Positions 35,821-50,185 of a stretch of DNA of 64,000 nucleotides are shown here, in pieces. The notes beneath the pieces were generated by a model. It was not told the DNA's origin, made no database searches, and worked only from the letters and a program-made list of their open reading frames with translations. This stretch comes from Calendula officinalis (lineage: Eukaryota > Streptophyta > Magnoliopsida > Asterales > Asteraceae), in NCBI GenBank assembly GCA_963853835.1, contig OY970832.1, positions 7,398,001 to 7,462,000 of the forward strand. The letters run 5' to 3'. How positions within the stretch are numbered: position 1 is the stretch's first letter; each line of letters starts with the position of its first letter. The position numbers and the translations under genes are program-made.

Positions 35821-38800
35821 TGTACACCTAAAATGCTCGAAATAGTTGACCCTTTGTTTAGTTGATGAGTCATATTTTCGGGTTAACTTGAAGGTGGACA
35901 TTTTACGGGACCATAATAACATCTATTTTAGTGTAACTTACTATTTATTTATATGTTTTAAACTGAAAATAAATTAATAAAACCAACGCTAACGTAAAAG
36001 GAGGTGGGTGTTCTAAACCTTGTTTTATTTCTCTGCGTCATTTAGGAAAAACTTTAAATTATTAGTTAAAGTGTAAAGTCATTGTATTTGAATAATATTG
36101 TATTAATTTAATATAAATGATTAAATGACAGTGACTTTATAACTAATATTTATAAATTTGAGTAACTAAAGTGTTCAATTATAAGACAATGTGTACCAAC
36201 CCCATCTCTAAATTAAAGATTCTTGATAATTGATTTGCTAGATTATCACACGTATTATTAAATTAGTATATTTTTGCACCCCTTAAACAACACTCCTTTT
36301 ATAATTAACTAATTATGTGAGAAAGGACATACAACTACCACTTTGTGTATTTATTTATTAATTTATAAAGGTATTCTTGTTATAAGGGTTTGTGATTATG
36401 CGACAATACCGTTGTTGTGGCCATTTTAAATTTTGCCCTAATCGTCTGGTAATTATTTACACGGGGAGTGATCAAACTTGTAATGTATCTAGTAATAATT
36501 CGAAAGTCTTTACTACTAAGTTACTATTAAATAGTAACAACTAACACATATGTAACAAGTAAAAAAAACATATTAAAAATTGTTAATTTGTCCATTAAGT
36601 CATTAACACATTACACATTTCTAGTATACTATTTCATGATGGATTATAATACTTTTATTACTTTATTTATGATGGAGGGGTTTCAATTTCACAAGTTAGT
36701 GTAGATGTCATCATTTCAAATAATAATTTTATCACTAATCATCACTATTTCTATCTCAACCAATATTTTGATACACGATTGAATTAGCCGGTTAGCCTGA
36801 CCGAGCAAGTTGGTTAGATCGGTAGTTATAACTCGGTTGAAACCGACTAGTTGAACATAAAAGTTCAATTAAACCCGTCAGTCGAATCTGGAAAAAAAAT
36901 CAATTTTCCTTAAAAGAATAGATAAATTGATTTTTATACGAAGTATGCGTTTTGCAACTTAAATGAAGTATTAAATTTAGTTGAAAAGAAGGTTTTGGAT
37001 TTATTTTTGAAGTCTTTATAATATTTAATTTGTTTTTTTTTTTTAATTTTTTAACATATGTAAGCTATTTATATAATTAAGACATGATAAATAGTTAATG
37101 ATATTGTCATCCGGTTCGACCGGTTCAATGAAAACCTAGTTTTAAAAAATTGATTTTAACGGAACTAATTTCACTGATGGAGTTTATTAAAATCCACATG
37201 ATCTACTAAATTCAGATTAATTATCAAAACACCTGTCATTTGCGACATTTCTAGAAGGAGTCATATATCTTCTTACCATTTCTTCCTACTATATTCCGAC
37301 CCATTTTGATCATGACAAGTGTCAAAATCAATGGATGATATGAAGAAAGAGAATTAGTTGATGATATATATCAAGCTTAGAGGTGGGTAGACTTATGAGT
37401 AGGAAGAAAATATAGGAATAAATATCATTTCTTCTAGAAGTAATTCATATGGTACCTGAAATGACTGAGCAACATACTTAGTATGTGTGTATTACAAACT
37501 TAAATAACTGAATACAAATACATTTTCTAATAATTATAGTAAGATTAGAAGAGTGTAATTAGTTTGAACTTTGAATAGATAGTGTAGTGACCCACTGATG
37601 ACTGACCCCATACGCCCATGTGCATAAATTAAAAAACTAGTCCCATGAATTTCCGGTGAAGAGCGGCCGCTCATGACGTGTTTCCCGGTGATTCCGCAAC
37701 AAGATAAGACGGTGACAAGTTCATCAAGATGATTTACTATCAAGTAAAACTAAAGGGATGTATGTATACGATAACTTTTAGTTATACATGTTACGTATGA
37801 GCAACAAACTGCATAAAACTATAATCTCTATTTTATAGGTTTATAAATTTTACTAGTTTCAAGTCTCGCGTTATATACAGTCTTTTTAAAAGAGGTTATG
37901 ATTAGAGTGAATACTTTTGATTTTGTATATCTTCAATTTTTATACCTAATCATTTACATCACGTATGTTCCTAGTACATTTAAATTATATTTATCTATCA
38001 TGTAATATAACTGTTCAAAATTCAACGTGCCGACGTCACCACAAAATTGATGGAATCAAAACCAATAATTTAACATTCAAGTTACATCTAATATCATGTA
38101 ACTAGCTTAACAGTTATTTAATGTTTTTAAAAATGAAACCAAATAATTTCTTTTTTAATATTTATAAATGAATACTATGCCGGAATACAATATTCATCAG
38201 GAATTCATTGCGCAAGTTTAGAGGAACTTAAGTTAGATATAATAAGCATATTCTTAGAATATATTTTTATGCCAAATTAAAAAGAAATAGAAAAAAAGAA
38301 AAGACAAGTGCTTCGGCCTACTTAAGTCAAATATTTGGGATGATTTTATAATTTAGTGCAAAGACATTGGTTGTTGCGGGGTGTCATGTATGTAAGGGAT
38401 CCAAGTGTGCAAATGTAAATGACACTCTTATCCTTTGCCTTCATTCTCATCTCACCCTATTCATGCCACACATGTCACTACATTTAAACTTCAAGCGGCT
38501 CTGGCTTTCATTTTATCCTCATCTACTTTTTCCTTAATAAATTCTTTCAATTGTTTTAGTTTTTTATATGCTAAACCGCCTAATTTTAGAATGATCACCT
38601 ATATTATGCATAGTTTAGAATGTGCAGATGGACCTTCGTAGCTATAAATGTGTATTTTTTAGCTATAAATGTGTATTTTTTTTCTTCTCATAGAGATTGA
38701 ACACAAAAATTATTGAGAAATTCACTTTATAGAGATCAAATCCAACCGATGAACTACATGATTTCGATTGTGCATTATTATTTATTAACATAACATTTTA

Positions 38801-39574
38801 ACTTTTTCGGCCCTGGTAAATTGAGCTACAAACTCATAAATCATAGAAATTTAGTGTGAGCTTGAAATTTATTAAGATACTGTAATACCTAAAGTCATTA
38901 TAAAAATTTCTATAATTAGTTACTAATTAATGGATATGAGTTAACACCGTCATTCAAGAATGACCAAAATGGACAAAGGTTTCTAATATAGAGACGCTGC
39001 CTACACTTTCGAAACACCACCGATCAAACGTACAATTTTGTCAAACTATGAGGACGTTTCTGCAAATTTACTCCAATTCTTTAATTTAAACATTTACAAT
39101 TGATTTCACGTGACGTAATAAAAACCCTACCGACCGGTCCTTGTAGATCCCAACTCCCTCTGTCTCTCCACGACTCCACCCTTTAATTATGGGAATTCAA
39201 ATGCACACCCCATATTTTGACTTCATTGTACTTTCTATCCCATACTTTGAAGTCACGAAAATAAACATTACAATTACTTGAATGTGCACCCAGTTGAAAA
39301 TAATAGATACAGAGGAAAATTATGGCTCGTGCATCTAGTTTGTTTGTATTCGAACTTATCTTTTAATGCTATCTTGTAATTTGTAGTTGTTTGTTATTCA
39401 ATTTTTCTAATAAAATACATTACATAGTTTAATACCGTATTGCATTTATGATTTTTAAGGCACATATTCATTTAACAGGCTGCTAAGCTCTGATGATCGA
39501 CCTTCGTACACCTTTGATTCCCTATGCTTAGACCTAACATGGATACTGGCCATTGTTTATCTCTTCGGTAAGTT

Positions 39575-39724
39575 TATCGATTTGAATCCAAGTGTTTTGT
39601 CATAATCATTGTATCGATTTGAATCCAAGTGTTCTGTCATAATCATTGTTATCGATTTGAATCCAATTGTTTTGTTATAATCATTGTATCGATTTGAATC
39701 CAAGTATTTTGTCATGATCATTAT
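39575..39724. repeat. 37-bp tandem repeat, four copies
   Basis: TATCGATTTGAATCCAAGTG starts at 39575, 39612, 39650 and 39687, each copy followed by TTTTGTCATAATCATTG with small changes. Non-coding. Confidence 0.9.
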
Positions 39725-40460
39725 GACGCATCATATTTAAATTCCATAGCGTAGAAACAACGACGTTGCCTATTTCTAAGAACCTAAATGCAATTGTGTA
39801 TCGACGTGGGCTAACATAATTAAGCTCATTGTCTACAACAAGTGTAATAATACTCGCACTTCGTTGCGAGTTTATATGGCTTTAATCTATTCTTCATTCA
39901 TCTAATTGCAATATTTTAAAAAAAAAACTATGTAGTATTAATATATTTTTCTACATCACTTGTAATTTATTTTTCAAGAATTATGATGTTATACACATAA
40001 TAACATTAAATTTAGAAATAAATAAAAGAAATAAACTTGTGAGTGAGAGTTGTGACGGGTTAGAAGCCACTTTTTTCACCTGCAATCAAATTATTTTCAA
40101 GCTTTCCTTTTAATAATATAAATATAGTAATATAAATAAAACTAACCAATCAAATACTTGTGAATAGTGTTTATGGAATCACAATTGTATAATAGATACA
40201 AGTCTACAATATAAGTTTTTTTAATTTTATGAAAAGTATAATTATTGATGGGACACACATCTTTGAGAAATAGTTGAGTATTTAATAAATATCAACAAAA
40301 GGGAGAGCATAAAATCTCGCTAATCATAATTGGTTCCATCGTAAAATTTTAAACAATAATGACAATAGGCAATACGTAATTTTAACCTAGGAACATTGAT
40401 TTGATTAGTTATCCTACATGCATAATCTCATGTATTAAGCATTCTGCGTTTTCTCTTCTC

Positions 40461-42000
40461 ATGGGAAAGCTAAAATCGGTCGCTGATGAAGATGGATGGG
40501 TCTGGCGTATTGGGAAAAAATCATCGACTTCTTTTAAGCATGATACTATTAAACCTATTCCTAATCCATATCAAATACAGGTGGAGAAGGTTTCAGTCTC
40601 TTTTTTTTATTACTAATTTCCCACACAACATGAACGAGAATTCTCTTTGGAAGTGGTGCATGACGCAAGGAAGGGTTGCAGATGTATACATTGCGAAGAA
40701 GAATACAAAATTCGGGAAGAGGTTTGGTTTCATCCGTTTTTTGGGAATTAATGATCCAGAAAAATTTGCTCGTGTGCTGTCCGAACAGTGGATTGGTTCT
40801 TTCCACGTGCATGTTTCAGTTGCCAGATTTAATAGGGGGAAAATCGAGAAGAAGAACCATGCTCCTAATCGAGCGAGCCAACTGGTGTCAAACCCTATTA
40901 AGTCTTTTGCAAGCGTCGTTGGAGGCGGTAGTGGCGTGCAGGAAAAATCCATGCATTCTTCATTTGCACGGGTCTCCCAAAAATCCATAACCTTGAAAGA
41001 TTCGGACCTTGTGGTGATTGAAGATTCTGATACAATTGTATTGGCAAAGGTAAAAGAGATTGGTTATTTGGCTCAATTATACGTGATTCTTGAACAGGAG
41101 GGTTTTTGTGATGTGGATATTCACCACGTTGGAGGGTATTGGGCTTGGCTGGAATTTAAGTCCTCCAAAGCATGTAATAGATTCAAGGCTTTAGAGTGGA
41201 AGTTTTATTTCTCTTCCATTCAACAGGTTGTCAGTAGTTTTGTGGTGGATGAACGTATTAGTTGGATCGAGATAGACGGTCTTCCATTATGCGCATGGGA
41301 CTCGGACGTGTATAAAAAATTGGCGGTTTATGGGGAAAATTCCTTTGTTTTGATGAATTTGATGATAAACCAAGTCGAGCAAAACTATGCATTAGCATCA
41401 AAGATTCCAACTGTGTTAATGAATCTATAAAAGTGATGGTGGAAGGCGTAACGTACTCAGTGAGGGTTAAAGAAACAGGAATTTGGAAGTGTAAAATTTT
41501 GAAACCCAAGAATGACTCCGAGTCTTCCTTTAACTCAGAGGATGGTGAGGATGATTTGCTAGTTCAAAACATCGTCAATGACATTAACTCCATGCACCAA
41601 GATTCTGAAAAAGGCAGTGAAAATGGCGATGTGCAAGACCGCATTGAGTCGAAATGGGAAAATAATGATTGTTGGGGTGATAAGGGTGATTCTGGTTCTG
41701 AACGGGATGGTGGTGCTGATCCTATTCCGTTAGAAGAGAACCTGGTTTTATTTCATAGTGTGCCCGTGAAGCCGGTTAGTCCCTTGAGATCCGCAACCCA
41801 AGTCGACAGCCCGAATAGAAGTGTGGAAAAGGTGGCGGTGAAATCAGTAAGTTGCCCTCCGGTTTTGAAAATTGCAAGCGTTTTAAAGGTGCAAATTCAT
41901 GACCAAATTACGTGCAATCTTGTGGTACTTTTTTTGGTCGGAAAAAAAATAGGAAAAGTAGATGTTCCAGAAGCTACAAGTATTGGTGCTTTTAATTCTA
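40461..42000 (+). pseudogene. LINE ORF1 (RRM-type RNA-binding protein), frameshifted
   Basis: It starts at ATG 40461 (MGKLKSVADEDGWVW). The frame shifts in a T run at about 40600-40608 and continues as SLWKWCMTQGRVADVYIAKK then GKRFGFIRF, the RNP motifs of the RRM domain carried by ORF1 of plant L1-type LINEs. A second shift near 41350-41362 moves the frame to the one ending at 42023, which holds VEGVTYSVRVKETGIWKCKI and an acidic, serine-rich C-terminal part. ORF1 proteins bind the LINE RNA and accompany it to the target site. At least two frameshifts make this copy non-functional. ORF2 begins at the end of this segment. Confidence 0.82.
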
Positions 42001-42234
42001 ATGATGAATGTTCTTTCAATTAATATTCGAGGTACAGGGGATGTCGAGAAGAGGAAGTGGATTAAAAGTTTATGCTTCAAACATAGTGTGGTTATTCTTG
42101 GAGTTCAGGAAACAATTATGACTAAAGTTGATTTGTTCAAGATTAAATCCTTATGGGGAAATTATAAGTTTGATTTTGCTTGTAGTTCGGCTCGAGGTCA
42201 CTCGGGTGGCATTTTATCGGTTTGGGACCCCGCG
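42001..42234 (+). pseudogene. LINE ORF2, first part (AP-type endonuclease, N-terminus)
   Basis: ORF2 begins at 42001 or 42004 (MNVLSINIRGTG). The early endonuclease motifs LSINIRG, VVILGVQET and ARGHSGGILSVWDP are present up to base 42234, where the 18.1-kb gypsy insertion starts. The frame continues exactly (WDPA then VFSKISIQCG) at 60358 once the insertion and one CCGCG are removed. The endonuclease nicks target DNA for target-primed reverse transcription. Confidence 0.85.
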
Positions 42235-42854
42235 TGTAACACCTCAATTTTCAAAACAATATTTAAATAACAATTCATCCCAAAATAAGTAATAATGTAT
42301 CGGTGTCAAATACCGACTTTACAAAAACTAAAAAGGTTTCTTGTTTGAGATTATCAGAGTTTACAAAAATGGTGTTACACATTATATCTTAGCCATAGGA
42401 CAAGAGCTCTAATCATCAACACCGAGCTAATCTCAACAAGGCCTCTCCTAAACGGGCCTCCTAGATCTTCGATCCCGAACCTGAGTACATAGCAAAAACA
42501 CAAACATAGTACGTGAGACAAAATTGCCTCGTGAGATACATGGGTTTTAGACCCGATAAACAACTAGTCACATAATATCATTTATATTATAATAATATTA
42601 TTAATTTCATTCGGGTCACTTCATTTCTTTCATTATTGGCCAATGTCAAGATAATCGGAATGCCTCCAATCTATCAAGACCATCATATACACGGTAACCG
42701 GAATGCCTCCAATCTAACGAGACTCATAGGTATTGGGTAATCGGAATGCCTCCAATCTACCACTAACCTTAAGGAACCATAATAATCGGAATGCCTCCAA
42801 TCTATCATGGCCCTAGGGACATCATTAACATCATTACTTGTCTTTTATTACTAT

Positions 42855-44805
<1,951 letters not shown>

Positions 44806-45823
44806 ACTATGAGCTTATAGCTCCATCGTTTCTCAATCAATTATCATTCTTCATCACATAAGCAATTCATTAGTAATCACATAATTAACTTAATTACTTA
44901 TAGACTCGATAAAACATTTAAACATAAAACATTTACTAGCTATGTACGCAGTTTTGAAAGTTTACATGTACTCACCTTAGTCAAGCTTACTTCAAGATAT
45001 GCCTCTTGAACAAGATTATCACTTCTCAAGACTTGAATACCTCAAGTCCTTCCACCAAATGACCTAATACCAAAACCAATACAATGGTTTACATCAAACA
45101 TCAATACTAACTACATAATCGATGGCTAGTTAATTACTAGCATCATATTTCCCCAATTTACCAAACCCTAATTCCAAAAACCTTCATATTTTCATAGATC
45201 CATTTCATAAACACATTTTCCTTGTTAAAATACCATAGATATAAGTTATACAACTTCCATTTAACCATTTATGAAAAAACCCAAAACTAGGGTTTGAGAT
45301 TCAAGCTTTCCCTACTTGAATCTATGACTAAAAACCCAAGAGAGATGAAGATTTACCTTTGTCCTTCAACTAGGAGCAAGAATCACCAAGATTTAGTGAA
45401 TATTAAGCTCCAATCGCCACTTTATGCTCAAAAATCGCCCACACCAGCTGGTAGGAGAAAACTAGGATTTTAGATGGCATTTAATGAGCCAAACCCGACT
45501 TTAATACAGCTGGTCGGGGAAGTTCGCGCCGCGAACTCTGCGGGTCGCGAACTCCTCGCGGTCGTGAACTGCCCGCGAACTCCAATCTTCAAAATACCAA
45601 CTCTCTGGTCGAAGTTCGCAATCGGGAGCCCAATCCTCGCGACGCGAACTCCTCAGGCAGCCAATGCTGCACTTTTTCTTCCATGTCTTGACCCGGTTTC
45701 ATCCATAACTTTGTCATACGGTGTCCAAACGACACGAAACCAATTCCTACGCGTTTTAATGAATTATCCATATTTATCGTATTTTTGTACCATTTATTTA
45801 TTTACAAATTTCGGGTCGTTACA

Positions 45824-45838
45824 ACACTCCACCCCTTA
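45824..45838 (-). promoter_or_regulatory. Polypurine tract of the 18.1-kb gypsy element
   Basis: On the minus strand AAGGGGTGGAGTGT directly precedes the LTR start TGTAACGACC. It overlaps the pol stop codon at 45836-45838. Confidence 0.78.
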
Positions 45839-48800
45839 AGGAGATTCCGTCCTCGGAATCTCATCATAGTTTATGAAGTTCGGGTACCTTTTCCGAATCT
45901 CATCCTTAACTTCCCAAGTCAAGTTCGGTCCAAGGGAATGCTTCCACTTGACCAATACGAACTCAATCTTTTTATTCCTAAGTTTCTTGGTCTTTGTCTC
46001 TAATATGGCTTCGGGTTCTTCTATCAACCCGTTCGGGGCATCAACCCCCAATTCTTGTAATGGGATAATATTTTCAACTTCACCCACGAACTTCTTCAAA
46101 TTACTTACACGGAATGTATCGTGAACACCTTGAAGTTCGGGTGGGAGTTCTAACTTAAATGCTTGTAACCCGACCCGTTTCAAAATCTTAAACGGACCAA
46201 CATACCTTGGGATCAATTTGCCCTTCTTTCCAAACCTCATCACGCCTTTCCAAGGCGATACTTTCAACATCACCATGTCACCAACATTCAAATCATAAGG
46301 TCTCTTTTTCAAACCCGAGTAGCTTCTTTGTCTATCTTGTGCGGCTTTCATATTGGCTTGGATTATTCCAATCTTTTCTTTTGTCACTTTCACAATTTCG
46401 GGAGCCATAAGCTTTGTCTCTCCCGCCTCAAGCCAACATGATGGAGTTCTATATTTCCTTCCATACAACGCCTCATAAGGCGGCATTTTAATACTTGAGT
46501 GATAACTATTATTGTAGGAAAACTCGACTAACGGTAGATGTTCATCCCATTTACCTCCAAAATCCAACACGCAAGATCTTAACATATCTTCAACCGTTTG
46601 AATAGTTCTTTCACTTTGACCATCAGTTTGCGGGTGGTAGGTCGTACTCAACCGCAATTTCGTTCCCAACTCTTCTTGCAATGATCCCCAAAATCTCGAG
46701 GTAAACCTCGCATCTCTATCGGACACAATCGATAACGGGACCCCATGAAGTCTTACCACTTCATCCACATACAATTTTGCTAACTTTTCGAGTGGCATGG
46801 TTTCCCGAATTGCTAAGAATAATGCACTTTTGGTCAACCGGACAACTATGACCCAAATGGCGTCGTGGTTCTTGCTCGTTCTTGGCAACCCAACAATGAA
46901 ATCCATTGTTATATCTTCCCACTTTCCGGCCGGTACTTGTAACGATTGAGCTACCCCATAAGGTACTTGATGCTCGGCTTTTACTTGTGCACACGTGGCA
47001 CACTTGGAAATATACTTGGCCACTCTTGCTTTCATCCCGGGCCACCAATACATTTTCTTCATATCTTGGTATGTCTTTGTACTTCCCGGGTGGATCGAAT
47101 ACTTAGACTTATGGGCATCATTTAGTAATTCCTTTCGGGTTCCACCGAACTTGGGGACCCAAATTCGACCACCAACGGTTTTCAATCCTTGCTTGTTCTC
47201 TACAAAATGTTGATTTTTACCCAAACGTTCTTGCCTCAACTCTTCTTTCTCCATTACTTCTCGTTGGGCATTTTTAATTCGTTCCACTATACTCGAGATT
47301 ACTTCAATCCGAGTCAACTTCCCTTTAACCGGTTTCTCATGAATTTTCCGGCTCAAGGCGTCGGCTACCACATTGGCCTTCCCCGCATGGTATACAATCT
47401 CACAATCATAATCGTTAATCAATTCGATCCATCTTCTTTGCCTCATATTTAAATCTTTTTGAGTGAAAACATATTGAAGACTCTTGTGATCCGTATATAA
47501 CGTGCACCTCGTACTATACAAATAATGTCGCCATAACTTCAAGGCAAACACTATCGCCGCCAATTCTAAATCACGTGTAGTGTATCTCGTTTCCACATCC
47601 TTCAACTGTCTCGAGGCATAAGCTATTACTTTTCCTCGTTGCATCAAAACACATCCCAATCCTTTATTCGAGGCATCACTATAAACAACGAAATCTTCCA
47701 TGCCTTCGGGTAACGCGAGAATCGGGGCGTTACATAATCTTTCCTTTAACAACGCGAATGCCTTCTCTTGCTTTTCTCCCCACACGAACTTGCTACTTTT
47801 TCGGGTCAACAATGTGAGTGGAGTCGCCACTCGGGAAAAGTCTTGAATAAACCGGCGGTAATAACCGGTAAGCCCGAGAAAACTTCTCACTTCGGTTGGA
47901 ATTCGAGGAGGTTCCCATTTCATCACCGCTTCAATCTTTGATGGGTCAACTTTGATTCCTTCTCGTGACACGACATGACCAAGGAATTAGACTTCCCGAA
48001 TCCAAAATTCACACTTGGAAAACTTTGCATATAATTTCTCCCGTTGTAGTACTTCTAACGTTTGCCTTAAGCGACTTTCGTGTTCTTCCTCGGTTTTTGA
48101 ATAGATAAGAATGTCGTCAATGAATACGATAAAAAACTTGTCGAGAAATGGTTTACAAACCCGATTCATGAGATCCATGAAAATGGCCGGTGCATTATTT
48201 AACCCAAACGGCATCACTAAGAACTCGTAATGCCCATAACGTGTACGAAATGCCGTCTTCTCGGTGTCTCCTTCCTTCACTCGAACTTGGTGGTAACCCG
48301 ATCTCAAATCGATCTTTGAGAAATAGTCAGCTCCTTGTAGTTGCTCAAATAAGTCGTCGATTCTAGGCAACGGGTAACGGTTCTTAATAGTCATCTTATT
48401 CAACTCTCGGTAATCGATGCACATCCTCATCGAACCGTCTTTCTTTTTGACGAACAATACGGGCGCACCCCATGGAGACGAACTTGGACGAATAAATCCC
48501 TTATCGAGTAATTCTTGTATTTGTGACATCAATTCCCTCATTTCGGTGGGAGCCAATCGATATGGAGCACGAGCTATTGGCGTCGCTCCCGGGACTAAAT
48601 CGATACGGAATTCTACTTGCCTCTCCGGTGGCAATCCCGGTAAATCGTCGGGAAATACCTCGGGAAAATCCCGAATCACTTTCACATTTTCCACCGACTT
48701 CTTTTCCTTCCTTCCGTCTAACACATACGCCAAAAAGGACGAACACCCTTTGGCTAGACATTTTCTTGCTTTAACCGCGGTCATAAGGCATGGTAAATGG

Positions 48801-49450
48801 TGTCGTCTCTCGCCATACACATACACTTTTTCATTATTGGGAGTCTTGATTGAGACTAACTTTTTCCCACATAAAATCTTTGCTTGATGCTCACCCAACC
48901 AATCCATACCAATAACTATATCAAACCCCGCAATTTCCATAGGTAATAAATTTACCTTAAACTTTCTCCCGTCTATTTCTAACTCACAATTTCGACACAT
49001 ATGTTGAACTATGTATGTTTTACCATCCGCGATTTCAATATCATAAATCTCATCAAGAAGTTCTAAGGGCACATTCAATTTCACAACAAAATCATGGGAC
49101 ACAAACGAATAAGTAGCACCCGAGTCAAATAAGATCCGGGCGGGAATAGAATTTACGATTAGGGTACCTGAAACGACATCGTGGGCTTCCTTGGCTTCAT
49201 CTCGGGTAAGTTGGAAGGCTCGTCCTTTGACCTTTGTCGGCTCCGCTTTCTTTTGTGCGGTCGACACCATCGTCTCACTTCCCTTCTTCGGGCATGAGTT
49301 ACTATAGTGCCCTTTCTCGTGGCATGAGTAACATTCAATTTCATCCAACGGCTTGGCCCGACAATCCCTCGCCAAATGCCCCGGTCTCCCACACTTAAAA
49401 CAAGCTTTCGAGTCCGCCAAACACTCACCCTTGTGGTCCTTGCCACACTT
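45836..49450 (-). pseudogene. gag C-terminus and pol of the 18.1-kb Tekay-like element, one stop
   Basis: Picks up gag in its first zinc knuckle (KCGKDHKGEC), then two more (CFKCGRPGHLARDC and CYSCHEKGHYSNSC), protease (ILFDSGATYSFVS), RT (FIVFIDDILIYSK), RNase H (VYSDASNKGLGCVL), integrase zinc finger (HPGSTK...CATCAQVKAEH), integrase core (MDFIVGLPRT, SDRDARF, TDGQSERTIQ) and a chromodomain-like end (LVKWKHSLGPNLTWEV). The frame is open except for TAA at 47987-47989 in RT, after EFWIREV, where a single C-to-T change in a CAA codon is the likely cause. A conserved aspartate after the first integrase motif is valine here (WVIVVRLTKSA). The start is missing because copia separates it from the gag piece at 57488-58480. 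Otherwise it is nearly complete. Confidence 0.92.
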
Positions 49451-49455
49451 CTTAC

Positions 49456-50172
49456 TGTTGGAATATGCTTCACGCGTATAACATATAGTTATATGGCTAG
49501 TTGTTTGTGAGCCTAAAGGGTCACACACTTATACACCAAACACCATTAGATATATGTAATATAATTAGTGTAATTATATTATTTATATAAATTAACCAAT
49601 TAAAGTTTTGTGTTAAATTGTTTAAGTATGAAACTTAGTTGGTGTGCCAAAAAGAAGAACCAAGAAGCAAGGGACCTAAGTGCAAATATGAATTAGGAAA
49701 CATGGGAGAATTAGGCATGTTAATTAAAACCCCTAATTCCCCCATTTGATTAATTGATTCGGCCGCACAAACACAAAAAAAACAGAGTTGCGTGTGTAGA
49801 CTTGATACGCACAAAAGTTTGTGGGAGTAGGTACACGCATAAACAAAAGGAGAATTCCTTTTGATTTGTCTTGTTTTGCACGATCGTGAGTTCTTACAAA
49901 TTGGTACAAGGGACTAGCATCCCACTTGGTGTTCTTGCTAAGGTGTTGTGTGGACTAGCTTTGGAGGGACTCCCCATTGGTGTCCTTGGTTTCGTCCGTC
50001 ACCATCATCCATCCGATTTCATAATAATCAAAGGCAACTAGGGTATGAATTCTTATACCATTCTCTTTGATTTTCTTTTAGTTTGATTGTATGATTGATA
50101 TCAAGATCCGTTCATGGTGATTAAATCTTTCCGCTGCGTTTTGGTTCTTGTTTTAACCGAAAATCACCATTA
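49456..50172 (+). repeat. 5' LTR of the copia element
   Basis: Starts TGTTGGAATATGC and ends AAAATCACCATTA, so the 3' end is TA rather than CA. Upstream gypsy gag codons resume after CTTAC. Confidence 0.93.
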
Positions 50173-50173
50173 G

Positions 50174-50185
50174 TGGTATCACGAG
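50174..50185 (+). promoter_or_regulatory. Primer binding site of the copia element
   Basis: TGGTATCACGAG lies one base after the 5' LTR. It resembles the initiator-tRNA-Met primer site TGGTATCAGAGC used by most plant LTR retrotransposons, with a small change in its second half. Confidence 0.75.

Larger units (their letters stand above)
35068..40440. other. Gene-poor region with old repeat fragments
   Basis: Apart from the fragments listed separately, no host exon is recognised. At 35117-35175 a GTTGGTCAGGGCA word followed by GGTCGCATC looks like a SINE or tRNA-like promoter pair. 36780-37140 has AT-rich DNA between CCGGTTAGCC- and CGACCGGTTCAA-like words and may be another MITE. 37596-37738 is a locally GC-richer patch with a minus-strand 69-codon ORF and no known motif. 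At 39859-39878 ACTCGCACTTCGTTGCGAGT can form a hairpin. Confidence 0.45.

Noticed and set aside
40401..40616. 71-codon ORF as a separate small gene
   Set aside because: From 40461 it encodes the N-terminus of LINE ORF1, split off by a frameshift in a T run.
42652..42803. CRISPR-like spaced repeats
   Set aside because: Only four imperfect copies inside a plant LTR, repeated in the partner LTR; no cas genes and a eukaryotic setting.
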